A DNA stretch of 64,000 bases from Sphaeramia orbicularis. Its lineage: Eukaryota > Chordata > Actinopteri > Kurtiformes > Apogonidae. The stretch spans positions 35,095,327-35,159,326 of the forward strand of contig NC_043963.1 of NCBI RefSeq assembly GCF_902148855.1, given 5' to 3'. Shown here one piece after another: positions 56,011 through 64,000 of this stretch. The notes below the pieces were generated by a model. That model was not told the origin of the DNA. It did no database searches and saw only the letters and a list, made by a program, of their open reading frames with translations. The first letter of the stretch is position 1; the number at the start of each line of letters is the position of its first letter. Position numbers and translations under genes: made by a program.

Positions 56011-59000
56011 CACACTAGAGTATACATGCAAACTAGCTGTTATTTAGGGACCCTTACTCTAAAATGTTTGCTGTGCAAGTGGAGAAGGGGAGGACTCAAA
56101 ATCATCCCACTGTGCTTTTACTTAAACCACCAGGAATTTGACAGATTTTGCGCAGCGACTTAAGATGGTTATCTGGAAACACACAAAAGTTCAAACTTCA
56201 GCAGAGTTGATCTCCCTTAGAATATACTAACGATCATTTCTTATGATAAAGTTTTCTTTGTTTTAATTAATTGCATCTGATTTAACTGAGTCTAATTTTC
56301 ACATTTTTTTTCCCAGAATATTTGTAGGTTATAATAATGAAGGATCCACGCATGATCCAACCGTGGACACACAAGAGGAAACGTGTAATTAAAAATCTAA
56401 ACTTCTTTAAATAAATACTATGACTTGGTGAAGTTATACTTCATGTTGGGATAACCATAAATCACATGTTGAGCGTGATTGTGGTTTTCTTTAAAACTGA
56501 GACCGCAAGTTTATTCCTGAATATTCTCATTATTCCTGTTACAGGAAAAAGAAAAAGTACAACTGCATAATAAAGGAAAACATGATATTTAACCACTGAG
56601 GAATTTATATTAGAGTGTTTCACTGTTTTGCTTTATATTAAATATTTTAGAGTCGTGGGGGAAAAAATGAATAAATGATCATTTTATAATTAATATTCAG
56701 GACTAACAGATTTGCATCATCAAAATGTGGCAACAGAATCTGAAACCACATGGTTGCAAGCGACGTGACTTGGGCCATTTTCTTATACACGCCCTTTTAA
56801 CTAAACGGAATTCTAAATTGTAGCCCTTGAATTTCTCTTTGACAAACACCAGACTAAATGAGGACGCATATGTTAATTCCTAAAGGATTAAGTTTAGTTT
56901 GTTTTCTGAGTTTAAGATGAAGAATAAGTTTTAACAGAATGCATACTATTTTTTATTTATCTGTGATATCATACAAACTATACAATTAAAACGAAGTTAG
57001 GCAATAAATAAACATGTTTAAGCATTATTTGGTCTGAAAACTTTCATTTAATTACTAATATATGAAAAAAATCAACATTGAAGCCCTGATGAGGAAACTT
57101 GCACCTTGTATTTCTGCGACATACACTGTTTACTTCGTAGCCTAATTGTTCCATCTATGTACATTTGCAAACTCCAAATTAGATAACAGGAACTAAACTT
57201 AAATAGTATTGATTAAATAAAGTTTTAAATTCTATTCAGCCACAGTAGTTTAGCGCTCAGGCTAATTATAATAAATACGACTGGGGGGAAAAATGTGGAT
57301 AATTATCCAGTTCGACTGTCAATATTATAACATTCAGTTTCTACATAAGGATTATTTTCACTTTCAGTTTTGTAAATATTGAAGAGTCTAACCCACGGAA
57401 CACCTCTGAGTTCGGCACCACAGGATAAAAATGTTTGCGTTAATATGGAAATATAAAAAGTAGCTGAATACACTCTGAGTTTCAGTGGCTGGAATGTGCT
57501 TCAAAAGTTGCTATGGTGGATATTTCCTTTTACTCCGCACACATTTCTCACTGAAAAGCGTTTTTCATCATACATATATGCAATATTTATTTATTTAAAA
57601 CGCTTTTCCTCTTAGCAGAAAAGTGCGCACAATGCATTTTTTCCTCCTCTGCAGCGCAGCTTTTCTTATTCAAGGACTTATTAGAAGCAACTATCAATAC
57701 CTTGACAACCAGCCATGATGTGTTGTAGTAAATATCTTGACAACCAGACATCATGTCCTCCCAGACAGGCCCCGTCAGACAGAGAGCGCCTGTCTGATGC
57801 AGAGGTTTGTGGGGGAGGGGAGAGCATCCTTCCCCAAACAAAATGCTGCCTACCTGCGGCTACTGCGATCTGAGGAGCTGACTGCATATGCACATGACAG
57901 AGCCACTGGTCCTATAGCCTCCATGCTGCATCTGTTATTATAATACTGCACTGGGATACATTAGTCTACACTAGAGCTGCAACTTGTGATGCATTCACTG
58001 TCGTTTAGCTATATTTCCCAGTCAGAATAGTGTCGCAATGACCAAACAACAGTGAAATTAAGACTAAATGTTGCCTTTTTTTGGCCACTTTGCAATAGAA
58101 GATACATCTAAAGCTCCATTATTTGTTGTTGCTGCAGCAAAATAACTTCTTGGCTAAACTTTTCCTGTCTATCCCCTTAAATGCATCACAGATTAAGCAA
58201 TGGCCAACGAAAAGCAACTTCGAAACATTATCTCACCAGTCTTGAATGTGATGCAAATCCCTGGGTATAAAGTATATGAAGAAGCGATGCAGCGATCCAA
58301 GAATGTGTTGACAGCTTGCAGGTAGAGACTGCGCCATGCTGAAAACAGGTTGCGTTTATGTTTACGAGTTTACAGCAAGCTTCAGGCTTTGCTTTAAGAT
58401 CAAACCATTTGATAATCAACGCAAACCGGTATTTCTACTTAAGAATGGATTTTGTCAACTGAAATGTCTGGACAAAAGTGCTGCACACTTGTGTTTTTTT
58501 ATCGCCTTCAGTCCTGCATTATTAAATTGAGGATTCAAATGTAGTGCACAGGAGAAGTTAATGAACATGTCAAAGTCAGTGAAATAAAGTTGACGCATTA
58601 AGTGTTCGAACTAATGGACAAAATCTGACTGCAGTTGCATACATAAATCTCACAGTAAATCACGTCTGATGTACATTTGGAAGTTGTGCTCCTGGTCTGC
58701 ATTAAAGGTATTGAAGGTAAACTTATCTGATGCAATGCTGTCATCAGTACTTTTTATCTGCATTCGACTCATTTGGATTGCTAGTATGCGTATATATTAA
58801 CTTTTTGTGTGTTTGGTGTATATGTGGGTAATGTGTGGGTGTGTGTCTGTATATGTGGGTGAGAGGGAGAGTGAGTGAGAGAGAGGGAGAGAGAAAGGGA
58901 CTCTGGGATGTGTTGTAGACAGGAGCAGAGTCCACTGCTATGAAAACTTTCCACCAAAACTAAAACAGCATCTCAATCTGGTGTTTTCCCGTTCAGGGTG

Positions 59001-62000
59001 GTTTTAATTTACGATCAAAAAATGTTCATAATCGTAAAAGCCAAGACCGCTGGACCTCATGCTCAAAACACAGGAAGAAGTAATTTTTTTTTTTTAACTT
59101 TTTTTTTTTCCAAGAAAATCCAGATCCGTGGTCTTAAATATAAAAGTATGTCAATGCAGTGTTGGGTTATTATAAGCAGAATAGAACATATTTTAAACTC
59201 CTGCCATCGCCTACATGCGTAAAATATTCCCACTTTATAATGAACCTACATGAACGAACACATAATGTATGTTACTTTCCGAAAAACACAATATACTACA
59301 ACCCTGGTGCTATTAGTAGGAACACACTGTTTCCGGGTAAACTGAAATTAGGTTTAGTATTCGTGAAATGACATACAGTGAATAGAGGACACAAAAGTGT
59401 CGAGTTTAGGCCATACAGGAGGAGTGTGTGGTGAGTAAACCTCCTTAGTTTCGCTTTACGCACAAACACCTTCCAACATAAAAGAGTCTTCCTCAGTCTT
59501 TACGCAGCGCACCCAGGGCTATGGAAGACACTAACAGAAATAAATTATTTCTATTCATGCTGGCAAATTGTTTATGACAATAAAAAAATAAATAAAATGT
59601 GTTTAATGATAATAACCAAAATGGGAGTTATTATTTTTTTAATTCACCACTGATTCCATATATTAAACCTGTAGTTATTTTTTTTGTGGTTGTGGAATAA
59701 ATCACCTCCACCTCATATTTGACTTTTTTCACTTCACGCCGAGCAGGTAAAAGAGAAGAGGATGGTTTGTTTAACCGCAAAATAAAGCTGACCAGGCGGA
59801 GCCATGCCCAGAGGATAGAGGGCAGGTTATCAGAGCCATGGCATCCAGGACTGGCTTCAAAAACACACCGCAGTGCATGTGTACAACCCTTCCCAGTTAG
59901 TGCACGATACAGGCGTTGTTTTTAGTATTACAACAGCACGAGTGGTTCGTTATTTCTGCATAAAAACACGGTTATATGATATATAAAATGTAATAACAGT
60001 ATCAACATATGCGCGAAACCAGTGTAACATTATATATTTTCCAGAGAAGCGTCATCTGCGACTAAATGAGTCAGAAAAACTTGTAACCTTGAACCTCTGC
60101 AGAATGTTGTACATAGAAACGACGGCCTACATACCGATGAAAACACGTTGACAAACATCCCACACAGGTACGTATAATCTCTACATTTTAACAACCCACA
60201 ATTTCAGATTTTTTGGAGATTTTGTTATAACAGTATAATAATATAATAAAAATGATAAATAACACAAAGTTGGAGGTGCGTGTCTCCGTGATTCAATAAA
60301 CATATAGGCTATAATTCACTAAATGTGGTCAAATACACACATTACTGTTAAACACGGAGAGAAAATGCTTCACCGAGATTTGTTTATTCCGAGTAAGATG
60401 ATCATGTTTTCCAGTCAAACACAGACACCTCGGATCCAAACCAATCCATTGTGTTTTATCTCCCTAGGTTTTATCCCCAAACGTCAACAAAAGACGACAT
60501 TCCTTTTCAAACCTGCACAAATTGTTCTCATTTTTCATCTAAAATTAGTCCTGCACTAACTAAAGGTAGATTCCCTTTGTCTTGCAGTCCAGTGGGCAAT
60601 GTTGAGAAAGCAGACAAAATAAATCAACAGTTGGACAAGTCTTCTCGGAAGTCCAAGTTCAAGTTAAGAGAGGAGGTCGCTCCATCCGTCCAGACGGCAA
60701 AACAAAAGACACACACGTTCATCATTAATCATCTCACTGCATCCCTAAAAAAAGAATAAACCCACTACAGTTTCTCAACAATAATCCACATTATATTCAC
60801 GGGATTAAACATGTCTGCGAGGCTTTTTTTAATTAGCATTTTTATAATTTACGCACAAAAAAAGACACATTTGTGGAACTGATATCCTGATAGGGATAAC
60901 CTATATTCTAAAAACAGAACACACACTTGAAAAAACGACTTTAAATTTATTTTTAATTGTTTGCAAATAATCAAATAAGGTATTTAGAGAATACTGAGGT
61001 TTCTAAATACTAAATAATGATAAGATACTACGCAAAACGGTCTATATTAAATACAATGCGGCACTTTTGGTGGCAAAAAAAAATCTATATATGCATGAAA
61101 ACAGTATTTTGAAGTTTACATTAAACTAATATTGAGATGCAGTCAGTAATACCATGCTGCCTGCAAAATGTTCCCACTGAGGATGTGTCAAAATGCTGAT
61201 AAAGAGTTCCGTGCCGTGAAGACAGGGCAGGGATATTTCTGAGCTTAACACGCTCCCTTCGCCTGCTGAGAAAATACTTGCGCAACATTGTCAAAGAACT
61301 GTTTTCTGTGCGCAATAAATGGCCTAAATCTATAAACAACTTAAAATCTGAATATTTTTTAATATAGTGGAAGTGTGCTGACTTAAGCAAACTTGCAAAA
61401 ACACTGCAGCACTGTATCCTTCTCTAACGAACCAAAAGAGTAGACATTGTTTTATAAATGCATGGACTAAAATAAAACACGTTGAGTTTGTTATTAAAAT
61501 TTCATTGAGTGTAGACTACATGCAAACGCCTCCTTTGCACTGTCGTAATTTCTTAATTTAGGTACCACAGGCCTAGATATGTTTTCCAGTGTATCAAATG
61601 GCATGGGGCATGTATGACATACCTTCAACTTAACACAAAACTCATAAAAAGAAATTATATAACCGATGTTGCTTTCCCAAGAATATGTTCAATGTTGGAT
61701 TGAAAATACTAAACACATCAAGGTGTTTAAAAGGTTTATTCACATATAGGCCACTCCCGTGATGCCCACTTTGCTTTAAGACGACCAAATAAAAAGCCGT
61801 GAAATTTACAGGAAACGTTTTTAAGGACAACTACTTCCTCGTCCAGAATGAAGCAGGCCATCAGTGACTGGATGAAAAGTCAACATGAGATTGTTAGTTT
61901 GGTGGAAAAAAAAAAAAAAAAAAGACGTCCGCACCTGCCCAGAATATAGTCGGGACAGGTTTGAGGAGTTTCCACGGTGAAATGGAAACCATACAGCCAT

Positions 62001-64000
62001 TCCTGTCAATACGCACAGACTCAAAGGATAATATATCGATCCAAAATGTTTATGAAGACCTGGTGAGAGATGTTAGAGAACTGCTGGGCTGATAGTCGAT
62101 ACAAAAAGGGGGAAAAAATATCTGAAATCGTTAAATAAGCAAGTTAAGCATAGTGAGATGAAACGTGGACACGGATCATTTATAGCCTGTATGTGTTATT
62201 TAAGAACTGGAGCGGTTTGGAATATGCTGCACACCACAGCTGAGTCAAAAAATGAGGATTGTTGTTTTTGTTTTGTTTTTTAATTTGGCACTGCAATAGG
62301 GCCACAGGACTTTAAATTATAAAAACCGATGATTAACTCTCTCCAAATAAGCCTCAATTCAGTCAGTACGGGTGACTTTACACAGGACAAGTCGAAAACA
62401 GCAGTCAGTGTTGTTTGGTCTCTTGGTGAAGGTCATCCTGATAAGATGTCTTTGGTGGTTGAAGTGGGCGATGGATTCTCATGTGCTTTTTCTGCAGACA
62501 CAGCAGATCTAGAAGACCATTAGTGTGGGCGGTTATTGTAGGCTTACATAATAACTAAAGCATGTTCGTTTATGGTTTCAATGAGCTACAATCAAACATC
62601 ACTGTTGGAAAACCTCCAGAAAAAGAGGTTTGTGTACTACGTAATCTGTGCGCCATACCCTGAAACTAAACATACACCCACATGCGACCTGAACGCATCA
62701 TTTATACCTTCTACTTCAGGTGAAACAGACACCTGAGTGGTATATATTTGCTACTCTTCTACTCTATTGATGTATTATTTCCACCAGAGGAATGTGAAAT
62801 CATAGAGAAAAGTAACCCTGAAGGCCATATGAGCTATTTTTACTGGAATATTGTGTGCCTAAATAGATTTGGAGTATGCAAAGTCATTATTGAGTCCCTA
62901 AATGTATAGATTATTTAAAGGATATCTATAAGTAGATAAATAAGATAATACCTAGAATAGTCTGGCATTTCTCTGGTGCATGTCGATTTTTTCTGCATCC
63001 ACAGACTTTTTTTAATGACAAAACAACCCAGACTTGAGTTAAATTAGACACAGATTGCACCAAAGTGACTGAGGAGACGAAGCAGAACATATTTCTTCTG
63101 TAAAAAGCTTTTCATCCTGGTCTTGGTTTGTTTTTGCGCACTGATGCGTAATGGCTCCCAAAATGACTGAGATGAAAAGACGAGAAATAAGAGAGAGTTA
63201 ATCCACGGTCCAAAGTGAATCCCGGGTTCACTTGTGTCTCCGTTTTGCCCAGGTTATGAAGATCTGGAAAGAAGACGAAGTTCAAGTTCAAAGTCGCCGT
63301 GGTCAGACGGAGCTGGGTGCGTGCGTCAGGATAGGACACCCCCTCACCTCTCTCACCTCGCTCGTAAACCAAAACAGTAGCCGTTTGCATAAGAAGGATC
63401 CAAACCCGACCCGACTGGAAACAAAAATATAGGCTACACTGAAAATAATCCAATTTAATACATAAACTCATTAAAAAACTGCGATCAATTAATACTCGTA
63501 GTAAAGCTCGTATCAAGAACAAACTAAATCTGCCTTGTATTGATTTGCGTTTTTTGTTATATTAAATAAGTAAAACCAGCTATATGGCCTCTTTGACGCC
63601 TCTTTTCGATCGGATCTATACATTAAATGCATGTCCTGTTAACAAATTCGATTTTTATTTGTAAACGCTGCTCAAATATGCAGAATGAAACAGGCCAGAA
63701 AATGCAGAATCTATAAGAATCTGCGCCTCCTTGATTTAAAAACATTAATTTCGCCTTTTAACCCTCCGCTGTTTTCTACAACGGGCCTACCTTATTTATA
63801 TGCAAAGATGGCGACTGAATTACTGCTATTTGCGATGTAAATAAATGAATAAATAATCAACCCCAAAATGCTGAATATTTCTCTCCTCGTTTTGCAGCGG
63901 GTGCTGATAAAATGCGCGCTTATAAAAACTAATATTACGCAAATAACTCATACAACACAAACCAAATGTGAGAAATTAGGCTGTAGAGCTTTTATTAACA

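Larger units (their letters stand above)
53905..64000. other. region upstream of hoxc13a, gene-free as far as visible
   Basis: These 10 kb at the 5' edge of the cluster contain the hoxc13a promoter, a compound GT repeat (54897-54998), a motif-rich block (55640-56010) and several short A/T runs (for example 59085-59110 and 61903-61923). Open frames of up to 137 codons exist (for example 63112-63522 minus, 60451-60759 plus) but resemble no protein I know. This is probably the regulatory flank of the cluster. Confidence 0.6.

Noticed and set aside
60451-60759. 102-residue lysine-rich plus-strand frame upstream of hoxc13a
   Set aside because: No recognisable domain, no splice context, and surroundings look like ordinary AT-rich intergenic DNA.
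63112-63522. 136-residue minus-strand frame at the right edge
   Set aside because: Unlike any known protein. A neighbouring gene might lie beyond 64000, but nothing here supports an exon of it.

Overview
The window is the posterior part of a vertebrate HoxC cluster, most likely the HoxCa (hoxc-a) cluster of a teleost fish. Six homeobox genes lie on the minus strand, in order of rising coordinate: hoxc8a (first coding exon only), hoxc9a, hoxc10a, hoxc11a, hoxc12a and hoxc13a. Each of the five complete genes has the standard two-coding-exon Hox layout. All donors and acceptors join in phase 1, giving predicted proteins of 262, 332, 322, 275 and 306 residues. The teleost call rests on the amino-terminal sequences, on compact spacing (six genes in about 53 kb) and on the dense simple repeats. 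A complete 8-to-13 set points to the 'a' duplicate, since the HoxCb cluster is reduced or absent in teleosts. I cannot name the species.

Layout: 1-629 is the start of the hoxc8a intron, 630-1065 is hoxc8a exon 1, 5483-7392 is hoxc9a, 14231-14316 is a mir-196a hairpin, 15925-18943 is hoxc10a, 27123-29472 is hoxc11a, 40859-42775 is hoxc12a and 50681-53904 is hoxc13a. The last 10 kb (53905-64000) holds no gene I can support. Gaps between genes are 4.4, 8.5, 8.2, 11.4 and 7.9 kb. They carry no recognisable transposon protein, as is usual in Hox clusters. They do carry many (CA)n, (TA)n, (ATT)n, (GATA)n and homopolymer tracts, and a few GC-richer, motif-rich blocks that look like candidate regulatory elements.

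All genes share one transcription direction. By established Hox biology they act as homeodomain transcription factors patterning the trunk, tail and fins, expressed progressively later and more posteriorly from hoxc8a to hoxc13a. mir-196a lies between hoxc9a and hoxc10a, on the same strand. In other vertebrates it represses Hox8-group and neighbouring Hox mRNAs.

The most interesting unlisted signals are regulatory. A CACGTG E-box, usually in an ATCACGTG context on the coding strand, sits 94-140 bp upstream of four start codons, with a degenerate copy at a fifth gene. Perfect SMAD palindromes (GTCTAGAC) and NR5A/ERR-type sites (TCAAGGTCA) recur, several of them in the same intergenic blocks. 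A nearly duplicated 21-bp element lies twice between hoxc12a and hoxc13a. A possible 5' exon or promoter block precedes mir-196a. A possible divergent promoter precedes hoxc10a. I found no clearly new protein-coding system.
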